A stretch of 57,926 bases of DNA from an uncultured Eubacteriales bacterium (GTDB taxonomy: Bacteria; Bacillota; Clostridia; Christensenellales; UBA1242): positions 1-57,926 of the forward strand of contig CABUZJ010000006.1 of assembly GCA_902496015.1 (NCBI GenBank). The letters are read 5' to 3'. Position 1 is the first letter of the stretch. Every line of letters begins with the position of its first letter. The translations under genes were made by a program, and so were the position numbers. This document shows positions 1-8,158 of this stretch, in pieces. Below the pieces are notes generated by a model. That model saw only the letters and a list, made by a program, of their open reading frames with translations, made no database searches and was not told where the DNA came from.

Positions 1-66
1 ATGAGAATGTTAGGTTCAGTAGAACTGCCTAGCGAAGCATTTTTGTCAATTTTAAAAATTGATTAA
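1..66 (+). CDS. lepA: LepA (elongation factor 4), C-terminal end only
   Basis: The first 66 bases read as the last 21 codons of an open frame ending in TAA. The peptide contains GSVELPSEAFLSILKID, which matches the conserved C-terminal tail of LepA, the ribosome back-translocation GTPase (family pattern G-[SN]-V-E-[LV]-P-x-E-A-F-L-x-I-L). The rest lies left of the window, so the ATG at position 1 is an internal methionine. The next gene is hemW, the usual lepA neighbour in Firmicutes, which supports the call. Confidence 0.85.
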   Translation: MRMLGSVELPSEAFLSILKID

Positions 67-186
67 TATATATGCTAATATATTAAATTTGCTTAACTTT
101 TTGCTTAACTTAATAATAAAATAAATAAATTATATTATATAATATAATATATAACTATCTGTCTGTATATCAAATAAAATAGAAAA

Positions 187-215
187 TTGACAAGTGTTAA
201 TTTATTTGTTAAACT
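187..215 (+). promoter_or_regulatory. Candidate promoter of hemW
   Basis: TTGACA at 187-192, a 17-base spacer, and TAAACT at 210-215 (4 of 6 matches to the -10 consensus). Transcription would start about 8-10 bases before the hemW ATG, leaving a very short leader with only a weak ribosome site (GGTG). Confidence 0.45.
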
Positions 216-230
216 TTTTATGGTGAAAAC

Positions 231-1379
231 ATGAGACAAAATTTAAGTTTATATATTCATATCCCATTTTGTGTAACTAAGTGTAATTATTGCAGTTTTG
301 TTAGCATGCCTGCAAAAGATGAAATTAAAACAAGATATGTGAATTGTTTAAAAAAAGAAATTGCTTTGCGTGGCAAAGAATTTAGTGGCGGGCATGAAGT
401 TGCAACAGTTTACATTGGTGGCGGAACGCCATCTTGTTTGCCAGATGGTTTGGTAAAAACAATTATGCAGGAAGTGTACAAACATTTCGTTGTAAAGAAT
501 AATGCGGAAATAACCATTGAAGTAAACCCAAATACGCTAACAAAAGATAAAGTTAAAGAATATCTTTTTGCAGGCATAAATAGGGTTAGCATGGGTTTGC
601 AATGTGCAAATAATTCTGTTCTTACAAAGATGGGAAGGCTACATTCCGCGGAAGATTTTATTAGATGTGTTAATCTTTTAAAAGAACAAGGCATGAATAA
701 TATTAGTAGTGATTTAATTCTAGGCTATCCTAATCAAACACTTGAAGATGTGAAAAAATCGGTAGAATTATTGTTAAAATTAAATATCCCACATATTTCA
801 ACATATATGCTAAGTGTCGAAGATGGCACACCGTTACAAGATGCAATAGTTTCAAAAAAAGTTGCACTTCCAAATGAAGAATTAGTTGTTAAAATGTATG
901 ACTATTGCACAAATACATTAAGAAATGCTAATTACGAGCGTTATGAAGTTTCTAATTTTGCAAAACCAGGATTTAGGTCTAAACATAATCAAGTATATTG
1001 GCAAAGACAAAATTATTTGGGGTTAGGACTTGCAGCTCATTCATACATAGCACCCCAAAGATTTAATAATACACCAGACATTGAAACATATATTAATTTT
1101 TTAGAAAATAAAAATCAAGTTCCTGTTAGTGATGTTAAAAATTTAACCAAAGAGGAAGAGAAAGAAGAGTTTATTATGCTTTCTTTAAGAATGGCAGAAG
1201 GTATTGATGTTAATAATTATTTACAACGATTTAATGAGAATTTTGTGTCAACAAAAAAAGTTAGACTAACAGAACTTATTAAAAATGGTTTTTTAGTTAT
1301 CGATAATAAAACAAATAATATTAAAGCAACAGATAAAGGTTTTTTAGTGTTAAATAGAATTATTTATGAATTACTTTAA
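231..1379 (+). CDS. hemW: HemW-like radical SAM heme chaperone
   Basis: A 382-residue radical SAM protein of the HemW (formerly HemN-like/YqeR) family, which binds heme and passes it to client proteins. Cys14, Cys18 and Cys21 form the CxxxCxxC cluster motif, followed by the glycine-rich GGGTPS segment near residue 63. HemW has this CxxxCxxC spacing and lacks the extra N-terminal cysteine of true coproporphyrinogen dehydrogenase HemN; length is normal for HemW. It sits between lepA and hrcA as in Bacillus and Clostridium. A TTGACA-type promoter lies just upstream, so it is probably transcribed separately from the heat-shock operon. Confidence 0.88.
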   Translation: MRQNLSLYIHIPFCVTKCNYCSFVSMPAKDEIKTRYVNCLKKEIALRGKEFSGGHEVATVYIGGGTPSCLPDGLVKTIMQEVYKHFVVKNNAEITIEVNPNTLTKDKVKEYLFAGINRVSMGLQCANNSVLTKMGRLHSAEDFIRCVNLLKEQGMNNISSDLILGYPNQTLEDVKKSVELLLKLNIPHISTYMLSVEDGTPLQDAIVSKKVALPNEELVVKMYDYCTNTLRNANYERYEVSNFAKPGFRSKHNQVYWQRQNYLGLGLAAHSYIAPQRFNNTPDIETYINFLENKNQVPVSDVKNLTKEEEKEEFIMLSLRMAEGIDVNNYLQRFNENFVSTKKVRLTELIKNGFLVIDNKTNNIKATDKGFLVLNRIIYELL

Positions 1380-1502
1380 ATTTAATGTTTTGTGTTAAAA
1401 TTAATAATTTAAAGTTTTTTAATTGAGAAAATATTTTAAATTTAAAGAAAATTGAAATTTGAAAAAAAATAAAAAATTTTTTTAAAATAATGTCACAAAT
1501 CG

Positions 1503-1531
1503 TTGACATTGTTTTTTTTCAGGTCTATAAT
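1503..1531 (+). promoter_or_regulatory. SigA-type promoter of the hrcA-grpE-dnaK-dnaJ operon
   Basis: Perfect TTGACA (1503-1508), 17-base spacer, perfect TATAAT (1526-1531). The CIRCE operator begins 11 bases after the -10, covering the expected transcription start. This is the classical arrangement for HrcA-controlled heat-shock operons. Confidence 0.9.
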
Positions 1532-1541
1532 ATGTGTGTTT

Positions 1542-1568
1542 TTAGCAATCTAATAACAAGAGTGCTAG
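1542..1568 (+). promoter_or_regulatory. CIRCE operator (HrcA binding site)
   Basis: The inverted repeat TTAGCAATC-N9-GAGTGCTAG matches the CIRCE consensus TTAGCACTC-N9-GAGTGCTAA with one mismatch in each arm and the exact 9-base spacer. It overlaps the predicted transcription start and leader of the operon whose first gene encodes HrcA, so HrcA would autoregulate. The two mismatches could lower operator affinity; that is inference. Confidence 0.92.
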
Positions 1569-1669
1569 CAATTAGTTATATTTTTTGCAAACTGGTGCAT
1601 AATATATAAGGGCAAAATAATAACTAAATATAAAACTAATAAATAAAAAACTAAGTATGGAGGTTGGCA

Positions 1670-2680
1670 ATGAATTTAAGTGATAGAAAAAAGAAAATTC
1701 TTTCAGCGGTTATAGATGAAAATATTGCATCTGCTGAACCAGTGTCGTCTGGGCAATTGCAAAAAGATTATTTAAATGATTTAAGTTCTGCAACAATAAG
1801 AAATGAACTTGCCACTCTTGAAGAAATGGGTTTTTTATATCAGCCACACACATCGGCTGGAAGAGTTCCAACATTAGAAGGTATTAAATTTTATATAGAT
1901 GAAATTTTGCCAACAATTAAAGAGCGTAACATTGGTGATTTAATAAGTGATTTTGATGCTAATTTAGATAATATTTCGGTTATGTTAAAACAAACGGCAC
2001 AAGCAATTAGCGAGGCCACTAATTACACATCACTAATGTATTTAGGACTTTATGATTTGGCAATAATAAAACAAGTTGGGCTTATAAAACTTGATGCAAC
2101 AAATACATTGGCTGTAATTGTTACTGATAGAGGTATTATTAAAGATGTGGTGAATTTAGAAAATAGTAAAGCGGAACTTGAAAGCGCAACAAAAATTTTA
2201 ACATCAATTTTTAAAGGTAAAACATTAAGGCAAATGGAACAAAGCGATTATTTAATTACCGAAGAAATTGAAAAATATAAATTCATGTTTGAAATTTTAG
2301 TAAACATGGTTTTAAAGCAAGAACAAGCATGTGACAAAGTTGCAATAGAAGGAAAAGATAAGATTTTTAATTATCCAGAATTTAATGATGTTAAAAAGCT
2401 GAAAAAAGTTGTAAATATTTTTGAAGAACCAAATAAACTTTATCCATTGCTTAAAGATAATGAAAACTTAGAAATTAGTGTTGAAATAGGCAAAGATGAC
2501 TTAACTAAAGATTGTGCAATAGTAACTGCAAGTTATAAGGTTGGTAATAAAATTGTTGGTAAAGCGGGAGTAATGGGGCCAGTTAGAATGGATTACAAAA
2601 ATGTTATTTCAATTTTAAAAGGCATAAGCCAGAGTTTAAGTCAAAAATTAAATAAAGACAATGAAAAAGAAGGAGAGTAA
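1670..2680 (+). CDS. hrcA: Heat-inducible transcription repressor HrcA
   Basis: HrcA represses class I heat-shock operons by binding CIRCE, and needs GroEL for activity in characterised species. The 336-residue protein has the family's N-terminal winged helix (SSATIRNELATLEEMGFLYQ, about residues 38-57) followed by the SAGRVPT signature, then the GAF-like dimerisation region. I chose ATG 1670 because GGAGG at 1659-1663 is 6 bases upstream; an in-frame TTG at 1664 directly abuts that site. It is the first gene of hrcA-grpE-dnaK-dnaJ and ends one base before the grpE start codon, so translation is probably coupled. Confidence 0.93.
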   Translation: MNLSDRKKKILSAVIDENIASAEPVSSGQLQKDYLNDLSSATIRNELATLEEMGFLYQPHTSAGRVPTLEGIKFYIDEILPTIKERNIGDLISDFDANLDNISVMLKQTAQAISEATNYTSLMYLGLYDLAIIKQVGLIKLDATNTLAVIVTDRGIIKDVVNLENSKAELESATKILTSIFKGKTLRQMEQSDYLITEEIEKYKFMFEILVNMVLKQEQACDKVAIEGKDKIFNYPEFNDVKKLKKVVNIFEEPNKLYPLLKDNENLEISVEIGKDDLTKDCAIVTASYKVGNKIVGKAGVMGPVRMDYKNVISILKGISQSLSQKLNKDNEKEGE

Positions 2681-2681
2681 A

Positions 2682-3503
2682 ATGGAAAAAGAAGAATGTA
2701 AATGTTCTAATGAATGCAGATGTGATGAAGATTGTAATTGCACTGAAGAAAACAAATGTAATCCTAATTGCACATGCAATGAAGATGAAGAACATAAACA
2801 CGATGGTAAGTGTGGCAAAGATTGCGAGTGCCATGGCGGTAGCGATTGCAAAGATAAGGGGCATAAAAAACATCATCATAACAAAGAAGATGATGACAGT
2901 CATGACCATGATGATCATGATTGTGAATGTGATGATCATGATTGTGAATGCGATGATGATTGCGATTGTCATGTAACCCCTAATTCTAAAGAAGAAGCCT
3001 TTGCTATGTATGAGAAAGCATTTAGACAATTAGAAGATGCACTTATTAAGGCAGATAAAGAGATTGGTAAAGAAAAAGCAAGGGCAGATGAAAATGAACA
3101 CTTAGCAAGGGTTTACAAGCATGATCTTGAAAGATATAAAGAAAGAAATAAGAATGCTCAAGAAGAATATAGGATTTTAGCTAATAGTGACACAGCATTA
3201 AAACTTTTACCTTTGGCAGACAATTTTAATCAGGCACTTGAAAGTGTTAAAGATACGACAATTGCAAAAGGCTTTGCTATGATATTCAATACTTTAAAAG
3301 AAATTATTTCAAATTTAGGTGTTGAAGAAATATATTCTTTAAACGAGGAATTTAACCCAGATTTACACGAATGTGTAAGTAAGGTTAAAGCACCTAATAA
3401 AGAAAGTAAAGGCAAAGTTGCAAGAGTGTTTAAAACTGGCTATAAATTAAAAGGAGAGAATGGCAAAGTTTTAAGACACAGTGTTGTGGAAATATATGAA
3501 TAA
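2682..3503 (+). CDS. grpE: GrpE nucleotide exchange factor with Cys/His-rich, metallothionein-like N-terminal extension
   Basis: GrpE releases ADP from DnaK. Residues from about 105 to 273 are a normal GrpE: a long coiled coil, then the head ending with the YKLKGENGKVLRHSVVEIYE signature. Residues 6-97 are extraordinary: 19 cysteines and 12 histidines, mostly in CxC and CxxxC spacing among Asp/Glu, with an HHH patch at 64-66 and a tandem DHDCECD repeat. This resembles a metallothionein or other metal-binding domain fused to GrpE. The start is ATG 2682 with AGGAGAG at 2671-2677; an upstream in-frame ATG at 2661 lies inside hrcA. The frame is continuous through both parts. GrpE identity is sure; the metal-binding function is inference from composition. 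Confidence 0.93.
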   Translation: MEKEECKCSNECRCDEDCNCTEENKCNPNCTCNEDEEHKHDGKCGKDCECHGGSDCKDKGHKKHHHNKEDDDSHDHDDHDCECDDHDCECDDDCDCHVTPNSKEEAFAMYEKAFRQLEDALIKADKEIGKEKARADENEHLARVYKHDLERYKERNKNAQEEYRILANSDTALKLLPLADNFNQALESVKDTTIAKGFAMIFNTLKEIISNLGVEEIYSLNEEFNPDLHECVSKVKAPNKESKGKVARVFKTGYKLKGENGKVLRHSVVEIYE

Positions 3504-3509
3504 GTAAAT

Positions 3510-3526
3510 AAAGCGGGAAACGCTTT
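3510..3526 (+). other. Small intercistronic hairpin between grpE and dnaK
   Basis: AAAGCG, a five-base GGAAA loop, then CGCTTT form a perfect 6-bp stem in the 49-base grpE-dnaK gap, with no T-run after it. It is not a terminator. Heat-shock operon messages are often processed or stabilised between cistrons, so this could be a processing or 5'-protective element; that role is inference. Confidence 0.4.
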
Positions 3527-3552
3527 AAGAATAAAAAGGAGATAATAAAGAT

Positions 3553-5388
3553 ATGGCAAAAATTATAGGTATAGACCTAGGAACAACAAACTCATGCGTG
3601 GCAGTTATGGAAGGTGGTGAGCCAACCGTAATACCTAATGCAGAAGGATCAAGAACAACTCCATCAGTTGTTGGTTTTGCAAAAGATGGAGAAAGGTTAG
3701 TAGGACAAGTTGCAAAGCGTCAGGCTATTGCAAATGCTAGCAACACTATTTCTAGTATTAAAAGGGATATGGGCTCTGATAGAAAAGTAGAGATTATGGG
3801 TAAAACTTATACTCCACAAGAAATCAGTGCAATGATTCTTTCAAAATTAAAACAAGATGCAGAAAACTATTTGGGTGAAAAGGTAACGCAAGCGGTTATT
3901 ACTGTTCCAGCGTATTTTACAGATGCCCAAAGACAAGCAACAAAAGATGCTGGTAAAATAGCAGGGCTAGATGTGCTTAGAATTATTAATGAACCAACAG
4001 CAGCGGCTCTTGCTTACGGACTTGATAAAGTTCAAGATGCAGATGGTCAAAAGATTTTGGTTTACGACCTTGGTGGCGGAACTTTTGATATTTCAGTTCT
4101 TGATATTGCAGATGGGGTTTTCCAAGTTTTAGCAACTGCTGGTAACAATAGGCTTGGTGGTGATGACTTTGATGATAGAATTGGCAAGTATTTAATTGAA
4201 GAATTTAAGAAGACAGATGGCATAGATTTATCTAGCGATAAAGTTGCAATGCAAAGAATTAAAGAAGCAAGTGAAAAGGCAAAAATTGAACTTTCAGGTG
4301 TAACTAAAACAACAATTAGTTTACCATTTATTACAGCCGATGCAAATGGTCCAAAACACCTTGAATTAGAACTAACTCGTGCTAAGTTTGAAAGCATGAT
4401 AAGTGACCTTGTTGAACAAACAATAACATTAACACAAAAAGCATTAAATGATGCAAAATTAACTAAAAATGATATTGCCAAAATTATTCTTGTTGGTGGT
4501 TCAACTCGTGTGCCTATGGTAGTTGAAGAAGTCAAGAAGTTTATTGGTAAAGAGCCATTTAAAGGCATTAACCCAGATGAATGCGTTGCTATTGGTGCGG
4601 CAATTCAAGCGGGTGTTTTAGGTGGAGAAGTGAAAGATGTATTGTTGCTTGATGTAACACCACTTTCACTTGGTATTGAAACTATGGGAGGTGTGTTTAC
4701 AAAATTAATTGAAAGAAACACAACTATTCCAACTAAAAAATCACAAATCTTTTCAACAGCAACAGATAACCAACCTGGCGTAGACATTCATGTTCTTCAA
4801 GGTGAACGAGAACTTGCTGCATATAACAAAACTATTGGTAGATTTGAACTAACTGGTATTCCACCTGCTCCAAGAGGAGTGCCACAAATCGAAGTTACAT
4901 TTGATATTGATGCTAATGGTATAGTTCATGTTAGTGCAAAAGACCTTGGCACAGGCAAATCACAAGATATAACTATAACTGCTTCATCAAATCTTAGTGA
5001 TGAAGAAATTGATAAAGCGGTTAAAGATGCTGAAAAATATGCTGAAGAAGATAAGAAGAGAAAAGAAGTTGTTGATGCTAAAAATAGTCTAGATCAAATG
5101 ATTGCTGGCATAGAAAAAGTTCTTAAAGACAGTGGTGATAAAATTAGTGAAGAAGATAAGGCAAAATTAAACGCTGAAATTGAAACCGCAAAAGAAGTTT
5201 ATAAGAACAGTGAAGATGCAAGTAAGTTAAAAGAAGCATTAGAAAATTTAACAAAAGTTTCAAACGATATATTTGCTAAACTTTATGCTAATGCAAATCC
5301 TAATGCAAATAATGGTGACCAAAATGGCACAAATGGTGGTAATGGTTCAACCGATCCAAATAATTTTGGCGACTATACTACTAAATAA
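3553..5388 (+). CDS. dnaK: Chaperone DnaK (Hsp70)
   Basis: An Hsp70 ATPase that folds and protects proteins with DnaJ and GrpE. The 611 residues begin with the nucleotide-binding domain (GIDLGTTNSCV at residues 5-15, DLGGGTFD near 173, VGGSTRVP near 316), followed by the substrate-binding domain and a helical lid. The C-terminal tail is rich in Asn and Gly and ends in DYTTK, not in an EEVD-type motif. Compared with E. coli DnaK it lacks about 24 residues in lobe I, as is normal in Gram-positive bacteria. Ribosome site AAGGAG lies upstream of ATG 3553. It sits in the CIRCE operon. Confidence 0.97.
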   Translation: MAKIIGIDLGTTNSCVAVMEGGEPTVIPNAEGSRTTPSVVGFAKDGERLVGQVAKRQAIANASNTISSIKRDMGSDRKVEIMGKTYTPQEISAMILSKLKQDAENYLGEKVTQAVITVPAYFTDAQRQATKDAGKIAGLDVLRIINEPTAAALAYGLDKVQDADGQKILVYDLGGGTFDISVLDIADGVFQVLATAGNNRLGGDDFDDRIGKYLIEEFKKTDGIDLSSDKVAMQRIKEASEKAKIELSGVTKTTISLPFITADANGPKHLELELTRAKFESMISDLVEQTITLTQKALNDAKLTKNDIAKIILVGGSTRVPMVVEEVKKFIGKEPFKGINPDECVAIGAAIQAGVLGGEVKDVLLLDVTPLSLGIETMGGVFTKLIERNTTIPTKKSQIFSTATDNQPGVDIHVLQGERELAAYNKTIGRFELTGIPPAPRGVPQIEVTFDIDANGIVHVSAKDLGTGKSQDITITASSNLSDEEIDKAVKDAEKYAEEDKKRKEVVDAKNSLDQMIAGIEKVLKDSGDKISEEDKAKLNAEIETAKEVYKNSEDASKLKEALENLTKVSNDIFAKLYANANPNANNGDQNGTNGGNGSTDPNNFGDYTTK

Positions 5389-5416
5389 AAAATAACAAAC
5401 ATATATTGGAAAAGAA

Positions 5417-6553
5417 ATGAGCAATAAAACTAATTATTACGATTTATTAGGTGTCAAAAAAGATGCCACAGATGAAGAAATTAAAAAGGCTTATAGGCAA
5501 ATGGCAAAGAAATATCACCCTGATCTTAATCAGGGTGATCCTTCTGCGGCAGAGAAGTTAAAAGAAGTAAACGAAGCCTATGAAGTGCTAAGTGATAAAC
5601 AAAAGCGTGCAAATTATGATAATTATGGTGATGCTAACGGCCCATCTTTTAGCGGTGGAACGGGAGGCTTTTCATCTGCATTTGGTGGTGGTTTTGGCGG
5701 GTTTGAAGATATTTTAAGCAATATGTTTGGTGGTTTTGGTGGCTTTTCAAGCACTGGAACAGGCAGAAGGTCAACAGCACAACAAGGTGCAGACATTGAA
5801 GTTAAAATGAATTTAACTTTTGTTGAAGCGGCTTTTGGTTGTAAAAAGACAATTAATGTAACTCGTAATGAAGTTTGTGATGCTTGTAAAGGAACAGGGG
5901 CAAAAAACGGAGATTTCACAACTTGCACGAGATGTAACGGTTCGGGTGTTGTTCAAAATGTTTCAAACACAATGTTTGGTCAAATGGTCAGCCAAGGAAC
6001 TTGCCCTAATTGTCATGGCACTGGTAAAATTGTTAAAACAAAATGTCCAAATTGCTCGGGTGCAGGTTCAGTTAGAAAGAATAGAAGCATAGAGATTAAC
6101 ATACCGGCAGGAATTGATAATGGGCAAATGATAACATTAAGAGGGCAAGGTGAAGCAGGCCGAAATGGTGGCATGGCTGGTGATATGCTTGTTATAATTA
6201 ATGTTGCACCACATAAAATCTTAAAGCGTGAAGGGTTTGATGTTTATGTTGATGTTCCAATTAGTTTTACAGAAAGTTTACTCGGTTGCAAAGTTACTAT
6301 TCCTGGTATTGCAGAAACATTAACTTTAACAGTGCCAGAACTTTGTCAAACTGGCACAGTAATTATGCTTAAAGGTAAAGGAGTAAAAATTCTTAATAAA
6401 AATGGATATGGTGACCTTTATGCAAAAATAATTGTTGAAATGCCAAAAAGTTTAGATAAACAAGAAAAAGCATTAGTTGAAGAATTAGATAAAAAAATAA
6501 ATAAAAATAATTATGTTAAGAGAAAACAATTTCAAGATAAAGTTTCTAATTAA
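5417..6553 (+). CDS. dnaJ: Chaperone DnaJ (Hsp40)
   Basis: A type I J-protein co-chaperone that stimulates the DnaK ATPase. The J-domain (residues 5-70) contains the catalytic HPD in YHPDL; a Gly/Phe-rich linker follows (about 73-115). Four zinc-finger repeats are clear (CDACKGTG, CTRCNGSG, CPNCHGTG, CPNCSGAG, about residues 153-217), and two C-terminal beta domains end the protein. 378 residues is normal. It is the last gene of the operon: prmA, often next in Firmicutes, is missing here, and a bidirectional terminator and an opposite-strand gene follow. Confidence 0.97.
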   Translation: MSNKTNYYDLLGVKKDATDEEIKKAYRQMAKKYHPDLNQGDPSAAEKLKEVNEAYEVLSDKQKRANYDNYGDANGPSFSGGTGGFSSAFGGGFGGFEDILSNMFGGFGGFSSTGTGRRSTAQQGADIEVKMNLTFVEAAFGCKKTINVTRNEVCDACKGTGAKNGDFTTCTRCNGSGVVQNVSNTMFGQMVSQGTCPNCHGTGKIVKTKCPNCSGAGSVRKNRSIEINIPAGIDNGQMITLRGQGEAGRNGGMAGDMLVIINVAPHKILKREGFDVYVDVPISFTESLLGCKVTIPGIAETLTLTVPELCQTGTVIMLKGKGVKILNKNGYGDLYAKIIVEMPKSLDKQEKALVEELDKKINKNNYVKRKQFQDKVSN

Positions 6554-6607
6554 TTAAAAGAAATTTTTAGTTAAAATTTCTATTTAAGTAACGCTTTAAA
6601 TAATAAT

Positions 6608-6641
6608 AAAAAATAAATCGCAATTTTGCGATTTATTTTTT
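6608..6641. terminator. Bidirectional intrinsic terminator, dnaJ / opposite-strand gene
   Basis: A long perfect hairpin, (A)6TAAATCGCA with its complement around a 4-base loop, flanked by A-run and T-run. It can end the dnaJ transcript (+) and the convergent 6654-7253 transcript (-). Confidence 0.85.
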
Positions 6642-6653
6642 ATTTTCTTTCAA

Positions 6654-7253
6654 TTACTTATTTAAAATTTCATCGTCTTGTTTAGGATAATTTTTATTAA
6701 ATTCTTGCTTTAATAAAGCATAATTTTTATTAAATTCATTTTCTAAATTTACAATGTTCTTATTACCATTATCAAAAGCAATATTTGCAATAGGTAAGTT
6801 TTCTTTTAAAAATTCATTAAATTTTGCTTTGTTAAGCTTTAAGTATAAATCAAATGAATTGCCAAATTCTGTTTGTGCTAAATTTTTCCATTCTTCTTCA
6901 ATTTGAGCATTAGTATAATATTTGTGACCTTTCATTTGTTGTGCAATGCTAGGAACAATATTTGTTTCGTTTCTGCCTAATTCATTTAAAATTGTGATAC
7001 TACGACAAATTGTGTTATCAATTTCAATATTGTATTGTTCAAAAGGTGAGTAAAGCGGTGTGTCAATAAGATATTTTAAACTTTCAACTTCTTCTTTTAT
7101 AAAATTTCCAAAATAAATATAAATAACCGCTCCATTATTAAATTTATTAATATGAAATATTTTACCACCACAGAATTTTGGCAATCTTTTTAAGTCATCT
7201 TCATTAATTAAATAATTAATTTTGTCACTTAATAATTCAATAAACATATTCAC
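6654..7253 (-). CDS. Hypothetical protein, 199 residues
   Basis: I do not recognise a family. The product is acidic-neutral and soluble, with no signal peptide or membrane segment. Residues 1-60 look alpha/beta; the C-terminal 60 residues are Asn/Lys/Glu-rich and repeat a short pattern (EFNKNYALLKQEFNKNYPKQ), suggesting helices. AAAGGAG on the minus strand precedes two candidate starts, GTG at 7253 (5-base spacing) and ATG at 7247 (11-base spacing); I keep the longer form. It interrupts the usual dnaJ-prmA-rsmE order, and stands alone as a convergent unit. Confidence 0.6.
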   Translation of the reverse strand: MNMFIELLSDKINYLINEDDLKRLPKFCGGKIFHINKFNNGAVIYIYFGNFIKEEVESLKYLIDTPLYSPFEQYNIEIDNTICRSITILNELGRNETNIVPSIAQQMKGHKYYTNAQIEEEWKNLAQTEFGNSFDLYLKLNKAKFNEFLKENLPIANIAFDNGNKNIVNLENEFNKNYALLKQEFNKNYPKQDDEILNK

Positions 7254-7327
7254 ATTTTCTCCTTTAATAATTTTATCATAATAAGTTAAGTATTACAATA
7301 GTAATTTTAAATTTATAAAGAATATTA

Positions 7328-7357
7328 TTGATATAGATTTATTTGTTGTGTTATAAT
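7328..7357 (+). promoter_or_regulatory. Promoter giving an apparently leaderless rsmE transcript
   Basis: TTGATA (7328-7333), 18-base spacer, perfect TATAAT (7352-7357). The rsmE ATG lies at 7364, where transcription itself should begin, and no Shine-Dalgarno sequence fits between. The mRNA would start at or within a base or two of the start codon. Confidence 0.7.
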
Positions 7358-7363
7358 TTATTT

Positions 7364-8095
7364 ATGAAATATAAAAGATTTTACTTTGAAAAAGAAAGTT
7401 TAAAAGATAATTTAATAGTTTTTTCAGGTGAAGAATTTTTACACGCATTTGTAGTTTTAAGGCTTAAAGTTGGTGATGAAATGTGCTTATTTTGTGGCGA
7501 TGGGAAAGATTATATTTGTCAGGTAGACAAAATAGAAAAAAAGCAAGCCATATTAAAAGTTCTATTTGTGAATGAAAATGATTGCGAACCAACTTGTAAT
7601 TTAACTATTTACCAAGCCCTTGTAAAAGGTGAAAAGTTAAATTTAATTGCACAAAAGTTAACTGAACTTGGAGTTATGGAATTTAAAACATTTTATAGTA
7701 ATTTTTGTGATGTTAAACCCAACACAACTAAACTTGAAAAATTAAATAGCATAGTTATTTCTGCTTGCAAACAATGTGGAAGAAGCAAACTAATGAAGAT
7801 TTATCCAAAAGTTTTAACTGTAAATGAAGTTGCTAGTGAGTTGGCTAATTTTGAAAAAGTTTATGTTGCTTATGAAAATGAAAAAGAGAATAACTTTGTT
7901 GAATCATTAATTGAAGCAAAAAATAAAGGTATAAAAAATATAGCAATAATAGTGGGCGCAGAGGGCGGATTTAGTGAAGAAGAAATTAGAGCATTTGAAA
8001 AACAAAATGCAGAAATAGTAACACTTGGTAAATTGATTTTGCGTGCGGAAACATGTTCAATTTTAGCAAGTGGACTTGCCATGCAAATACTATAA
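7364..8095 (+). CDS. rsmE: 16S rRNA m3U1498 methyltransferase RsmE
   Basis: RsmE methylates N3 of U1498 in 16S rRNA using S-adenosylmethionine. The 243-residue protein shows the family's N-terminal PUA-like barrel (FSGEEFLHAFVVLRLKVGD) and the C-terminal SPOUT knot (VGAEGGFSEEE about residue 195, then LGKLILRAETCSILA near the end). I start at ATG 7364; an in-frame TTG at 7343 lies upstream of the -10 element and so would not be transcribed. It precedes mtaB as in other Firmicutes. Confidence 0.9.
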   Translation: MKYKRFYFEKESLKDNLIVFSGEEFLHAFVVLRLKVGDEMCLFCGDGKDYICQVDKIEKKQAILKVLFVNENDCEPTCNLTIYQALVKGEKLNLIAQKLTELGVMEFKTFYSNFCDVKPNTTKLEKLNSIVISACKQCGRSKLMKIYPKVLTVNEVASELANFEKVYVAYENEKENNFVESLIEAKNKGIKNIAIIVGAEGGFSEEEIRAFEKQNAEIVTLGKLILRAETCSILASGLAMQIL

Positions 8096-8158
8096 AAACT
8101 GCAAAATATAAAAAAGAAATATAAATTTAATGAAAAATTTTCTATTAGGAGAAAGAAA

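Noticed and set aside
60..180. AT-rich dyads downstream of lepA as a structured RNA
   Set aside because: Only alternating A/T; pairing is expected by chance at this base composition and no T-run terminator is present.
2710..2976. Second plus-strand frame inside grpE
   Set aside because: Frame-shifted shadow of the same repetitive codons; the GrpE frame is continuous and has the ribosome site.
2680..2980. A separate metallothionein gene upstream of grpE
   Set aside because: There is no stop codon or new ribosome site between the Cys-rich part and the GrpE domain, so it is one protein.
2604..3029. Long open frame on the minus strand opposite hrcA end/grpE (141 codons)
   Set aside because: It is the low-complexity shadow of the Cys/Asp/His-rich grpE region; no ribosome site, and the composition (Ile/Met/Phe runs) follows from the opposite strand.
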